This document shows positions 1 to 5,863 of a stretch of DNA of 6,629 nt, piece after piece (the first letter of the stretch is position 1; each line of letters starts with the position of its first letter). Made by a program: the position numbers and the translations under genes. Origin of the DNA: Burkholderiales bacterium (lineage in GTDB: Bacteria > Pseudomonadota > Gammaproteobacteria > Burkholderiales > Burkholderiaceae); NCBI GenBank assembly GCA_947371645.1, contig CANBQJ010000208.1, forward strand, positions 1 through 6,629, given 5' to 3'. The notes under the pieces were generated by a model, which saw only the letters and a list, made by a program, of their open reading frames with translations, was not told where the DNA came from and did no database searches.

Positions 1-1425
1 CAGGCCTGGCTGGCGGGCGCCCAAGGTCAACCTGCGCGCGACCTGCTGCAGCTCAGTGAAAACGAACTGCGCGGCGTGCGTGGGCAAGACGTCTCCGTCA
101 TCTTCCAGGAGCCGATGACGGCGCTCAACCCCTTGTTCACCATTGGCGACCAGATCGCTGAGGTGATCGAGCTGCACCAGCTGACCACGCGTGCCCAGGC
201 CTGGGCCAACGCCATCGAGCTGCTGCGCCAGACCGGCATCCCCGAGCCCGAACGCCGCGTCCGCAGCTACCCGCACCAGCTCTCAGGCGGGCAGCGCCAG
301 CGCGCCATGATCGCCATGGCCCTGGCTTGCCAGCCACGCCTGCTGCTGGCCGACGAGCCCACCACGGCCCTGGACGTCACTTTGCGCACGCAGATCCTGG
401 AGTTGTTGGGCGACCTGCAGCGCCAGCAGGGCATGGCCGTGTTGATGATCACCCACGATCTGCATCTGGTGCGCCGCTTTGCCGACCGTGTGGCCGTGAT
501 GGAGCAGGGTGTGCTGGTGGAATGCGGCACGGTGGCCGAGGTGTTCGCCAACCCGCAGCATGCCTACACCCGCAAACTGCTGGACAGCCAGCCCGTGCGC
601 GACGTGGTGCCTGCCGTGACGGGGGGCGCGCCACTCGTTCAGGCCCGTGGCCTGAAGGTGAGCTACCCGGTGCCACAAGCCGGCATCAAGGGCTGGTTCA
701 CCCCTGGGCGTTTCCTGGCCGTCAAGGGCGCAGATTTCAGCCTGCCACCGGGGCAGACGCTGGCCGTGATCGGCGAATCCGGGTCGGGCAAATCCACGCT
801 GGCGCTGGCGGCACTGGGCCTGCAGCCATTTGAGGGCAGTTTGCAGATAGGAGACCAGCACTGGCGTTTTTCAGCCAAGGCCGATCGTCCTTTGCGCCGG
901 CGCGTCCAGGTGGTCTTCCAGGACCCGTTCTCGTCGCTCTCACCGCGCATGACGGTGGAAGAGCTCGTGGCAGAAGGCCTGCTGGTGCACCATGCCCAGT
1001 TGGGCGAGGCCGCGCGCCGCGCCCAGGTGCTGCAGACCTTGTCCGATGTCGGCCTGACCGCGCAGCAGTTCCCGGGTTTGCTGGCGCGCTATCCGCACGA
1101 ATTCTCAGGTGGGCAACGCCAGCGGCTGGCCCTGGCGCGGGCGCTGGTGGTCGAGCCCGAAGTGCTGGTGCTGGACGAGCCCACCAGTGCGCTGGACGTG
1201 ACCATCCAGAAGCAGATCCTCACGCTGCTGCAGGGGCTGCAGAAGCAGCGCCGCCTGAGCTATCTGCTGATCACCCACGATGTGGACGTGGTGGCCGCCA
1301 TGGCCCACCAGGTGCTGGTCATGAAAGATGGCGAGGTGGTGGAGCACGGCAGCGTCGAGCAGGTGCTGTCGGCACCGCAACAGGCTTACACGCAGCGGCT
1401 GATGGCCGCGAACCGCGCAGCCTGA
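1..1425 (+). CDS. yejF: Peptide ABC transporter, tandem ATP-binding protein (YejF-like), 5' truncated
   Basis: The frame is open from base 1, so the gene begins left of the window; 474 residues are visible and, from recalled E. coli YejF (529 aa), roughly 60 N-terminal residues are missing. The protein carries two ABC ATPase domains. The first shows the Q-loop (IFQEP), signature LSGGQ (280-294), Walker B LLLADEP (about 340-360) and the H-loop His (454-456); its Walker A lies outside the window. The second is complete: Walker [10 protein letters not shown] (772-798), Q-loop Gln (919-921), signature FSGGQ (1102-1116), Walker B VLVLDEP (1162-1182) and H-loop His (1276-1278). All visible catalytic motifs are intact. 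Family knowledge: such fused ATPases drive uptake of oligopeptides (microcin C in E. coli) with a periplasmic binding protein and two permeases, here presumably encoded upstream. The stretch before the first Q-loop (RGVRG) matches YejF closely. A DppD/DppF-type fusion for another peptide or nickel importer remains possible. Confidence 0.85.
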   Translation, partial: QAWLAGAQGQPARDLLQLSENELRGVRGQDVSVIFQEPMTALNPLFTIGDQIAEVIELHQLTTRAQAWANAIELLRQTGIPEPERRVRSYPHQLSGGQRQRAMIAMALACQPRLLLADEPTTALDVTLRTQILELLGDLQRQQGMAVLMITHDLHLVRRFADRVAVMEQGVLVECGTVAEVFANPQHAYTRKLLDSQPVRDVVPAVTGGAPLVQARGLKVSYPVPQAGIKGWFTPGRFLAVKGADFSLPPGQTLAVIGESGSGKSTLALAALGLQPFEGSLQIGDQHWRFSAKADRPLRRRVQVVFQDPFSSLSPRMTVEELVAEGLLVHHAQLGEAARRAQVLQTLSDVGLTAQQFPGLLARYPHEFSGGQRQRLALARALVVEPEVLVLDEPTSALDVTIQKQILTLLQGLQKQRRLSYLLITHDVDVVAAMAHQVLVMKDGEVVEHGSVEQVLSAPQQAYTQRLMAANRAA

Positions 1426-1435
1426 TCGGCTGAGG

Positions 1436-1720
1436 TCAGATGCCCATCTTGCCCAGGCGGTCGATGAGGTCGCGCAGGGTGCCGGCCACCACCGGGTGCT
1501 CGGCGGCGAAATGGGCCTCCAGGGCCTGTGCACGCGACTCCAGGCTGTGGTCGTTCGACGCCTCGCTGGCCGTGCCGGACATGGCCGCCGGCTGCAGCGT
1601 GCGGCGGATGTCTTCGTCCAGCGTCATCAGCGACTGGCGCAGGCCGTCGTCCATGGGCGGCGCTTCCGCCAGCCCTTGACGCAACTGCTGCAACAGGGTG
1701 TGGAGTTCTTCGCGTTTCAT
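1436..1720 (-). CDS. DUF4404 family small protein
   Basis: This encodes a 94-aa acidic, mostly helical protein with no signal peptide or membrane segment. It begins MKREELHTLLQQLRQ and ends in a conserved-looking segment, AEHPVVAGTLRDLIDRLGK followed by MGI, which I recognise as typical of the DUF4404 family (about 85-95 aa, function unknown). The frame is open further upstream to an ATG at 1783. I chose the ATG at 1718-1720 because it matches the family's usual N terminus and has an AGAGG ribosome binding site (plus-strand 1728-1732) with a 7-nt spacer. The middle (residues about 40-60) is Ala/Ser-rich and probably disordered. The gene lies 81 bp downstream of the 271-aa GST gene on the same strand and may be co-transcribed with it. 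Its stop is only 10 bp from the stop of the convergent transporter gene, with no evident terminator between. No function can be assigned from sequence. Confidence 0.8.
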   Translation of the reverse strand: MKREELHTLLQQLRQGLAEAPPMDDGLRQSLMTLDEDIRRTLQPAAMSGTASEASNDHSLESRAQALEAHFAAEHPVVAGTLRDLIDRLGKMGI

Positions 1721-1761
1721 GTCGGGGCCTCTGGGTTGGCGGTCACCTGGACCGATGCCCC

Positions 1762-1791
1762 ATTGTGCCCACCACGTTGCCACAACCGCAA
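1762..1791 (-). promoter_or_regulatory. Weak candidate promoter for the DUF4404 gene
   Basis: On the minus strand, TTGCGG (plus 1786-1791) and CACAAT (plus 1762-1767) are separated by 18 bp, in the 81-bp gap upstream of the DUF4404 start. They match the sigma70 consensus at 3/6 and 4/6 positions. The match is weak, and readthrough from the upstream GST gene is equally plausible. Confidence 0.2.
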
Positions 1792-1801
1792 GTGAGCCAG
1801 A

Positions 1802-2617
1802 TCAGGCCTGGCGCGCCCACACGGCGGGTTGCGTGAACGCACCACCATTCAAGGTGCCTCGGTCGCTGTCATAGACATCACGCACCCATTGCAAGGCGCG
1901 GCGGTGGCCCCAGACCGTCAGCGCGCCCTTCATCCCCTCCTGATACAGAGGCTCTCCGTACACGGGGTGTTGCGCAGGGCAGGCCAGCGGCGCCAGCAGG
2001 GCCGCCGCAGTGATGTCGGCCACGGTCAGGCGGTTGCCGACCAGGTAACGGCGGCCATCGGCCAGTTGCGCGTCCAGCCAGTCCAGGGTTTCACCGATGC
2101 GTTGCTCGGCCCGGGGGATGTGGCTGCCGTAGATCTTGAGCTTGCGGCGAAAGCCGAAACGCACCAGCGGGTAGCCCAGGCGGATGAAGCGCGCTTGCGC
2201 GGGGGTGGCGTACTCCACCCACAGGCGGATGATCAGCTCGTCGGAGACGCCGAAGCTCTTGGCGTACAAAAAGCGGGCCACGTCCTTGCCGATGGCATTG
2301 AAGCGCGCCTCCACCTCACGGATGGCCTGCGCTTGGGCGGCTGGCAATGTGGCCAGCGGCGCGTGGTGTTCAGCCAGCCAGTCGATGATGCGGGGGCTGT
2401 CCTGGATGGCACCTTGTGGCGTCTCCAGCACGGGCAGTGTCGTTTGCCCGCGGCGGCCTTTGGCAAGGGCCGGCAGCATGTGGAACACCGGCGTCATGCA
2501 CACCTCGCGGTATGCGATGCCGGCCTGGTCCAGCGTCCAGCGGATCTTCTCGCTGTAATGCGACATCGCGAACGTGTACAGGGTGTATGGCGAGGTGTTG
2601 GGCTTGGATTGGGGCAT
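1802..2617 (-). CDS. Glutathione S-transferase family protein (271 aa)
   Basis: This is a cytosolic GST-fold protein. The N-terminal thioredoxin-like domain (residues about 10-85) has the opening strand YTLYTF, then SHYSEKIRW, where Ser19 sits in the usual catalytic position. The cis-proline motif is TTLPVL (Pro62), and QDS (72-74) is the usual gamma-glutamyl-binding Glu/Asp-Ser pair. The helical C-terminal domain (about 95-250) contains GNRLTVADITAAALL, with the N-capping box Thr198-Asp201 characteristic of GSTs. Family members conjugate or reduce electrophiles with glutathione; the substrate here is unknown. The start at 2617 keeps the whole first beta strand, which the internal Met18 would remove. 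No convincing Shine-Dalgarno precedes it. It lies 72 bp downstream of a second, divergent-sequence GST gene on the same strand and 81 bp upstream of the DUF4404 gene, suggesting an operon. At 271 aa it is longer than the typical 200-230 aa, with extra residues between helices and at the C terminus. Confidence 0.88.
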   Translation of the reverse strand: MPQSKPNTSPYTLYTFAMSHYSEKIRWTLDQAGIAYREVCMTPVFHMLPALAKGRRGQTTLPVLETPQGAIQDSPRIIDWLAEHHAPLATLPAAQAQAIREVEARFNAIGKDVARFLYAKSFGVSDELIIRLWVEYATPAQARFIRLGYPLVRFGFRRKLKIYGSHIPRAEQRIGETLDWLDAQLADGRRYLVGNRLTVADITAAALLAPLACPAQHPVYGEPLYQEGMKGALTVWGHRRALQWVRDVYDSDRGTLNGGAFTQPAVWARQA

Positions 2618-2673
2618 GGCGAGGTCGGTGGCAAGCGGTTGGAGGGTGTGGTCCTGGGCAGGGGGCAGCTCAT

Positions 2674-2687
2674 GCCTGGCGCCAGGC
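2674..2687. repeat. Perfect 14-bp palindrome after the GST stop codon
   Basis: GCCTGGCGCCAGGC is its own reverse complement. It begins two bases past the stop codon (2690-2692, minus) of the 311-aa GST gene. In RNA it could form a 5-bp stem with a GCGC loop. No T-tract follows on either strand, so it does not look like an intrinsic terminator; it may be an RNA-stability hairpin or chance in GC-rich DNA. Confidence 0.4.
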
Positions 2688-2689
2688 GC

Positions 2690-3625
2690 TCAGGTCAGCG
2701 CCTTCACGCGGTAGCCCAGGCGCGGAAAGTGGATGTGGACGGTGCCGCACCGTTCATGCTGGTGGCGCAAACTCAGGCGCTGCGGGGTGATGGTCAGCAG
2801 TTCGCCCTCGACCGTGGTGCCGTGGCCGGCCGACTCTGGCGTGACGGCCACGCGAAGGCCGGGCGTGAGGCCACTGCCATCGGGCAGCACCGAGGCCATC
2901 ACAGGCAGGGGCGCGGAAAGGCTGGCCACCTCCAGCGCCTGCTCCGCGCTCAGCGGCGAGTGTTCGCCGTGCCCCCAGGCGTCCATGCGGGCCAGCCAGG
3001 CGCTCAGGGCTGGCCAGGCCTGGAAGTCAAAACGGCCCACGCGGGCGAACCAGAGCGTGGAGTACAGGGTGAAGTCGCCCACGTCCGGGGTCTGGCCATT
3101 GAAGAAGGCGCGGCCGTCGGCCAGGCCTTGTGCCAGCCACGGCATGTGCAGGCCGAGGGTCTGCGCAGCCAGGGGCACGGAGGCCTTCAGCGCCTCGGGC
3201 TCCAGCGGGGCGCCACGCAGCGCGCCACGGTCGGCCAGCAGCGCGGGCGGCACCACATCGGCAATCTGCCCGAAGGTGTAATCCACGGCCTTGGTGAACA
3301 AGGTGTTGTCCACCCAGTTCTCCAGCAGCGGGCCCAGGCTGCCAGGCGCCGTCTGCAAGGTGGCTTGTGGCGCCGTGGCCTCCAGCACTTCGGCGATGAG
3401 GCGGGTGTCGCAGTAGACGTCGGCGCCCACCTGCAGCACCGGCACCTTGCGGTAGCCGCCCGTCAGCGCCGTCATGTCGGGCTTGGGTGCGATGCGGGGC
3501 ACCGTGACGGCGTGCCAGCGCAGGTTTTTGTAGCCCAGCATCACCCGGATCTTCTCGGCGTAAGGCGATTCTTTGTACTGGTGGAGGATCAGGGCGGTGG
3601 ACGAGGGCAGGGCGGTGTCGGTCAT
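2690..3625 (-). CDS. Glutathione S-transferase family protein with C-terminal beta-rich extension (311 aa)
   Basis: The N-terminal thioredoxin-like domain (residues about 11-85) begins ALILHQYKESPYAEKIRVML, with Ser20 at the usual catalytic position. It continues through GGYRKVPVLQVG with cis-Pro62, and YCDT (71-74) where most GSTs have Glu-Ser. The helical C-terminal domain follows (about 95-220); its capping box reads DVGD (181-184) rather than the usual Ser/Thr-x-x-Asp. Residues about 235-311 form an additional, apparently beta-strand-rich tail (LRVAVTPES, VEGELLTI, TVHIHFPRLGYRV) not present in classical GSTs. I recall a similar tail in annotated proteobacterial GST-family proteins of about 310 aa. 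The reading frame stays open far upstream, antisense to the regulator gene, but the homology begins at the ATG at 3623-3625. No clear Shine-Dalgarno is visible. The gene is divergent from a GlxA-type regulator 66 bp away and probably heads an operon with the 271-aa GST. Substrate unknown. Confidence 0.88.
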   Translation of the reverse strand: MTDTALPSSTALILHQYKESPYAEKIRVMLGYKNLRWHAVTVPRIAPKPDMTALTGGYRKVPVLQVGADVYCDTRLIAEVLEATAPQATLQTAPGSLGPLLENWVDNTLFTKAVDYTFGQIADVVPPALLADRGALRGAPLEPEALKASVPLAAQTLGLHMPWLAQGLADGRAFFNGQTPDVGDFTLYSTLWFARVGRFDFQAWPALSAWLARMDAWGHGEHSPLSAEQALEVASLSAPLPVMASVLPDGSGLTPGLRVAVTPESAGHGTTVEGELLTITPQRLSLRHQHERCGTVHIHFPRLGYRVKALT

Positions 3626-3655
3626 GGACTTGGATTGTGGAGAGGGCAGAGGGGC

Positions 3656-3685
3656 TTGAACATTGTCTATTTGGACATCTATGAT
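3656..3685 (+). promoter_or_regulatory. Sigma70-type promoter for the GlxA-like regulator, predicted leaderless
   Basis: TTGAAC (3656-3661) and TATGAT (3680-3685) are separated by 18 bp; they match the consensus at 4/6 and 5/6 positions. Only six bases (GCTCAG) separate the -10 box from the ATG at 3692, so the expected +1 falls on the A of the start codon. No Shine-Dalgarno is present, which agrees with a leaderless mRNA. If translation instead starts at the downstream ATG at 3737, the message would have a short leader. Confidence 0.5.
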
Positions 3686-3686
3686 G
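3664..3686. promoter_or_regulatory. Overlapping inverted repeats in the GST/regulator divergent promoter region
   Basis: TGTC-N6-GACA (3664-3677) sits between the -35 and -10 boxes. CATC-TAT-GATG (3676-3686) covers the -10 box. A direct repeat of TCTAT occurs at 3666-3670 and 3678-3682, 12 bp apart. The 66-bp gap between two divergent genes, one of them a transcription factor, is a natural place for an operator. Each repeat is short, so chance cannot be excluded. Confidence 0.3.
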
Positions 3687-3691
3687 CTCAG

Positions 3692-4744
3692 ATGGCCAAA
3701 ACCGAAGATCACCCGCCTTTGCCAAGTGCGGCCCCCATGGCCGGCAGGCAGCCGCGCCAACGGCACCGTGTAGGGGTGCTGGCCTGCGCCCAGGTCAGCC
3801 TGGGCAGCTACGGCCTGGCGCTGGATGTCTTCCGCATGGCCAACCAGTTGCCCTCGGCCCACCGCTTTGACCTGTTGCGCATCAGCCCCGATGGGGGCCC
3901 TGTGCAGCACGACGACGGCAGCTTGAACGTGGACGCGGGCCTGGATGCCTGTGCCGGCCTGGCGCTGCTCGTGATCCCGTCGCTGTGGACGGGCGGCCCA
4001 CAGGCCGTTGCCCGGCACCCGGAGGTGGCGCAGGCGCTGGCGGCCCTGCCCGAGTCTGTGGGCGTGGTCACCATGTGCACGGGTGCTTACTTCATGGCGG
4101 CTGCAGGACGGCTGGATGGCATGCGCGTGACCACCCACTGGGCCCTGGCCAATGAACTGCAGCGGGACTTCCCTCAATTGGTCGTGGACCCGACGCCCAA
4201 CCTCATTGTTCAGGGCGCGGTGTTGTGTTCCGGGGGCTCGCTGGCCGGCCTGGACGCCTGCCTGCTGGGCGTGCAACGCCTGAGCGATGTGGCCACCGCC
4301 CGCGACCTGGCGCGCATGCTGGTTGTGGACCCGCACCGTGGCCCGCAAACGGCCTTCATGCCCGCGCAAGGGTGGCGACGGCACAACGATGGCGAGGTGA
4401 GGGCGTTGCAGCAGTGGATGGCGGCTCATCTGAGCCAGCCGCTCACGCTGGAAGGCCTGGCCGCACAGGTCCACATGAGCGTGCGCACCCTGCAGCGGCG
4501 CTTTCTGGCGGCCACAGGGCTCACGCCCATGCAACACCTGCAAGGCCTGCGCATTGACCAGGCGCGGGCCTTGCTGGCATCAGAGCGCCTGCCTGTGCCC
4601 GAGGTGGCCGCCCTGGTGGGCTACCAGGACCGCGTGGCCTTCGGGCGCCTGTTCAAAAAGATGACGGGCATGTCGCCGGCGGCCTATCGCCAACAGCACG
4701 GCCAGCAGCATGCCGGCGGCATCACTCTTCCAGACCGCCCATGA
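3692..4744 (+). CDS. GlxA family transcriptional regulator (DJ-1/PfpI domain plus AraC-type HTH)
   Basis: The 350-aa product has an N-terminal DJ-1/PfpI (class I amidotransferase-like) domain from about residue 26 ([20 protein letters not shown]) to 210. It contains the nucleophile-elbow motif [14 protein letters not shown] with Cys129 and the typical TTHW (147-150). A C-terminal AraC/XylS DNA-binding domain (about 232-337) has two helix-turn-helix units, around [21 protein letters not shown] and [21 protein letters not shown]. This is the GlxA/FtrA architecture. Such proteins usually activate genes for small nitrogenous or other metabolites, with the DJ-1 domain serving as a sensor rather than an enzyme. 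The frame is open for kilobases upstream, but homology starts near the chosen ATG; an alternative start is the ATG at 3737, and neither has a Shine-Dalgarno. The neighbouring divergent GST genes are plausible targets (inference). Its 3' end overlaps the convergent fabI gene by 23 bp. Confidence 0.9.
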   Translation: MAKTEDHPPLPSAAPMAGRQPRQRHRVGVLACAQVSLGSYGLALDVFRMANQLPSAHRFDLLRISPDGGPVQHDDGSLNVDAGLDACAGLALLVIPSLWTGGPQAVARHPEVAQALAALPESVGVVTMCTGAYFMAAAGRLDGMRVTTHWALANELQRDFPQLVVDPTPNLIVQGAVLCSGGSLAGLDACLLGVQRLSDVATARDLARMLVVDPHRGPQTAFMPAQGWRRHNDGEVRALQQWMAAHLSQPLTLEGLAAQVHMSVRTLQRRFLAATGLTPMQHLQGLRIDQARALLASERLPVPEVAALVGYQDRVAFGRLFKKMTGMSPAAYRQQHGQQHAGGITLPDRP

Positions 4745-5504
4745 CGTGGCTGAAGCCGCCGTCCACATAGGTGATCTCGGCCGTCACGCCGGCTGCCAGG
4801 TCGGATAGCATGAAGGCAGCCACATTGCCCACGTCGTCGATGGTGACGTTGCGTCGCAGCGGCGCGTTGGTCTCCACCACGCTCAGGATCTTGGAAAAGC
4901 CCTTGATGCCCGAAGCGGCCAGGGTCTTGATGGGGCCCGCCGAAATGCCGTTGACCCGGATCCCCTTGGGGCCGAGGCTGGCGGCCGTGTAGCGCACGCT
5001 GGCCTCCAGCGAGGCTTTGGCCAGGCCCATGGTGTTGTACGCAGGCACAATGCGTTCGGCGCCCAGGTAAGACAGCGTCAGCAGCGCGGCCTGTGGGCTC
5101 AGGTAGGGCAATGCCGCTTTGGCCATGGCCGGGAAGCTGTAGGCCGAGATGTCGTGGGCGATGCGGAAGCCTTCGCGCGTCAGGCCTTCAAGGAAGTCGC
5201 CGGCGATGGCCTCACGTGGCGCAAAGCCGATCGAGTGCACGAAGCCGTCGAAGGTGGGCCAGACCTTGGCCAGGTCGGCGAACATCGTGGCGATCTGCTC
5301 GTCGCTGCTCACGTCGCAGTCAAAAATCAGATCGGTGTCGAACTCCTTGGCGAAATCGGTGATGCGGTCCTTGAAGCGCTCGCCCACATAACTGAAGGCC
5401 AACTCCGCCCCCTCGCGCTTGCAGGCCTTGGCGATGCCATAGGCAATGGAACGGTTGGACAACAAACCGGTGATCAGCAGGCGCTTGCCAGCGAGAAATC
5501 CCAT
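4722..5504 (-). CDS. fabI: Enoyl-[acyl-carrier-protein] reductase (NADH), FabI
   Basis: This short-chain-dehydrogenase-fold enzyme reduces trans-2-enoyl-ACP to acyl-ACP, the last step of each fatty-acid elongation cycle, in the cytoplasm. The 260-aa product aligns without an evident gap to recalled E. coli FabI (262 aa) through at least residue 163, so numbering is shared. The catalytic Tyr146 (LSYLGAE), Tyr156 and Lys163 (YNTMGLAK) are present, as are VHSIGFAP and the NAD-binding start GKRLLITG. The sites where E. coli mutations give triclosan resistance (Gly93, Met159, Phe203) carry the wild-type residues, so a normal triclosan-sensitive enzyme is expected. An upstream in-frame ATG exists at 5567, but the ATG at 5502-5504 gives the family's MGFL start and has a GGAG ribosome binding site (plus-strand 5510-5513) with a 5-nt spacer. 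The gene is divergent from rimP and its last 23 bp overlap the convergent regulator gene. Confidence 0.97.
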   Translation of the reverse strand: MGFLAGKRLLITGLLSNRSIAYGIAKACKREGAELAFSYVGERFKDRITDFAKEFDTDLIFDCDVSSDEQIATMFADLAKVWPTFDGFVHSIGFAPREAIAGDFLEGLTREGFRIAHDISAYSFPAMAKAALPYLSPQAALLTLSYLGAERIVPAYNTMGLAKASLEASVRYTAASLGPKGIRVNGISAGPIKTLAASGIKGFSKILSVVETNAPLRRNVTIDDVGNVAAFMLSDLAAGVTAEITYVDGGFSHVMGGLEE

Positions 5505-5539
5505 GAAGGCTCCGTGCGGTGCAGTGAAAACAGCCGGTG

Positions 5540-5567
5540 ATTCTGGCATGCCGCCTGGCGCAAGCAA
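5540..5567 (-). promoter_or_regulatory. Candidate fabI promoter
   Basis: On the minus strand, TTGCTT (plus 5562-5567) and CAGAAT (plus 5540-5545) are separated by 16 bp, ending 35 bp upstream of the fabI start codon. They match the sigma70 consensus at 3/6 and 4/6 positions. The location is sensible but the match is modest. Confidence 0.35.
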
Positions 5568-5584
5568 ATTTTCTGAGCCGCGAC

Positions 5585-5613
5585 TTGATACCGCTCGTTC
5601 CTCAGGGTAAAAT
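5585..5613 (+). promoter_or_regulatory. Strong sigma70 promoter of the rimP leader / small RNA
   Basis: TTGATA (5585-5590) and TAAAAT (5608-5613) are separated by the ideal 17 bp, each matching the consensus at several positions (4/6 and 5/6). Transcription would start near 5620. It is the best promoter-like sequence in the window and fires toward rimP, away from fabI. Confidence 0.7.
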
Positions 5614-5619
5614 CTCGTT

Positions 5620-5793
5620 TTGGCCGCTTGGGTCGGCGCGTGACTTGTCTGGCATCTAAGCCGGGCAAAGCAATCAGAGTGGCTTGTCGCCTATGGGGGC
5701 AAGCCGGGCCAGTTGCTGTTGCGATGCTCCCTTGCACCACCTCGCGTGTCTGACTGAGGCACGAATGGGCGGGTCTTCCAGCCCATTTTTTTT
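5620..5793 (+). ncRNA. Candidate structured RNA: sRNA or attenuated rimP-nusA leader
   Basis: The segment is bounded by the near-consensus promoter ending at 5613 and an intrinsic terminator ending at 5793, giving a discrete transcript of about 174 nt; the exact 5' end is inferred. Three local hairpins can be drawn by eye: 5645-5668 (UUGUCUGGC pairing with GCCGGGCAA, loop AUCUAA, two G-U pairs); 5681-5705 (GGCUUGUC pairing with GGCAAGCC inside a longer stem with one mismatch); and 5745-5763 (CGUGUCU pairing with AGGCACG, loop GACUG, one G-U pair), directly abutting the terminator. rimP follows 81 bp later without a second clear promoter, so an attenuated operon leader is my preferred reading. 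Leaders with premature terminators before rimP have been described in other proteobacteria (from memory). A free-standing small RNA, including a divergent 6S RNA, is possible, but I could not draw the long closing duplex expected of 6S. Confidence 0.45.
5764..5793 (+). terminator. Intrinsic terminator upstream of rimP
   Basis: AATGGGC (5764-5770) pairs perfectly with GCCCATT (5781-5787) across a 10-nt loop, and the second arm runs into eight consecutive T residues (5786-5793). This is a classic rho-independent terminator shape on the plus strand. It lies inside the upstream region of rimP rather than after a coding gene, so it either ends an sRNA or attenuates the operon. Confidence 0.8.
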
Positions 5794-5828
5794 GCTCGTG
5801 TCTTTTTCGTTTGTTTGTCTTGTTCGTC

Positions 5829-5848
5829 TGCTGAACTGAAGTTCAGCA
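5829..5848 (+). promoter_or_regulatory. Perfect 8-bp hairpin in the rimP 5' region
   Basis: TGCTGAAC and GTTCAGCA are perfect reverse complements separated by the 4-nt loop TGAA, 26 bp before the rimP start codon. No T-tract follows. In RNA it would be a stable stem-loop near the translation initiation region; as DNA it could be an operator. Confidence 0.5.
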
Positions 5849-5851
5849 CCT

Positions 5852-5863
5852 TTCCGATCGGAA
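5852..5863. promoter_or_regulatory. 12-bp palindrome containing the only Shine-Dalgarno-like bases of rimP
   Basis: TTCCGATCGGAA is a perfect palindrome, 11 bp before the rimP ATG. Its right arm, CGGAA, is the only purine-rich, Shine-Dalgarno-like segment ahead of rimP. Folded in RNA (TTCC pairing with GGAA, loop GATC) the stem is weak, but together with the hairpin just upstream it could reduce ribosome access. Confidence 0.35.

Noticed and set aside
1426..1435. A bidirectional terminator between the transporter gene and the convergent DUF4404 gene.
   Set aside because: The gap is only 10 bp and shows no GC-rich stem with a T-tract on either strand.
2690..4543. A 617-codon minus-strand frame that would extend the GST into a large N-terminal fusion.
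   Set aside because: The extension is antisense to the regulator gene, has shadow-frame composition (His/Arg/Gln/Gly) and no family features. The GST fold begins just after the ATG at 3625.
1829..4744. A stop-free plus-strand frame of 971 codons covering the regulator gene and the antisense of both GST genes.
   Set aside because: Only the part from 3692 has recognisable homology. The upstream part is antisense to two well-supported GST genes and is rich in Arg, Gln, Gly and His, the composition expected when GC-rich genes are read on the wrong strand.
5699..5740. A tRNA-like 3' end (CACCA near 5735) at the position where enterobacteria have metY.
   Set aside because: No acceptor stem, anticodon arm or proper T-arm can be drawn around it.
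5620..5793. 6S RNA, because the size, promoter and terminator fit, and GCAAGCCGGGCCAGT (5699-5713) resembles a segment near the 5' end of E. coli 6S RNA.
   Set aside because: The resembling segment lies about 80 nt into the transcript rather than near its 5' end. I could not pair the two ends into the long closing duplex, so a 6S call is not supported without a covariance-model search.
5693..5839. A 48-codon frame with three consecutive Cys codons that reads through the rimP-upstream terminator and could be taken for an attenuating leader peptide.
   Set aside because: There is no ribosome binding site before the ATG. The frame overlaps the stem of a strong hairpin and the terminator T-tract supplies its Phe codons. 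There is no reason for cysteine control of rimP.
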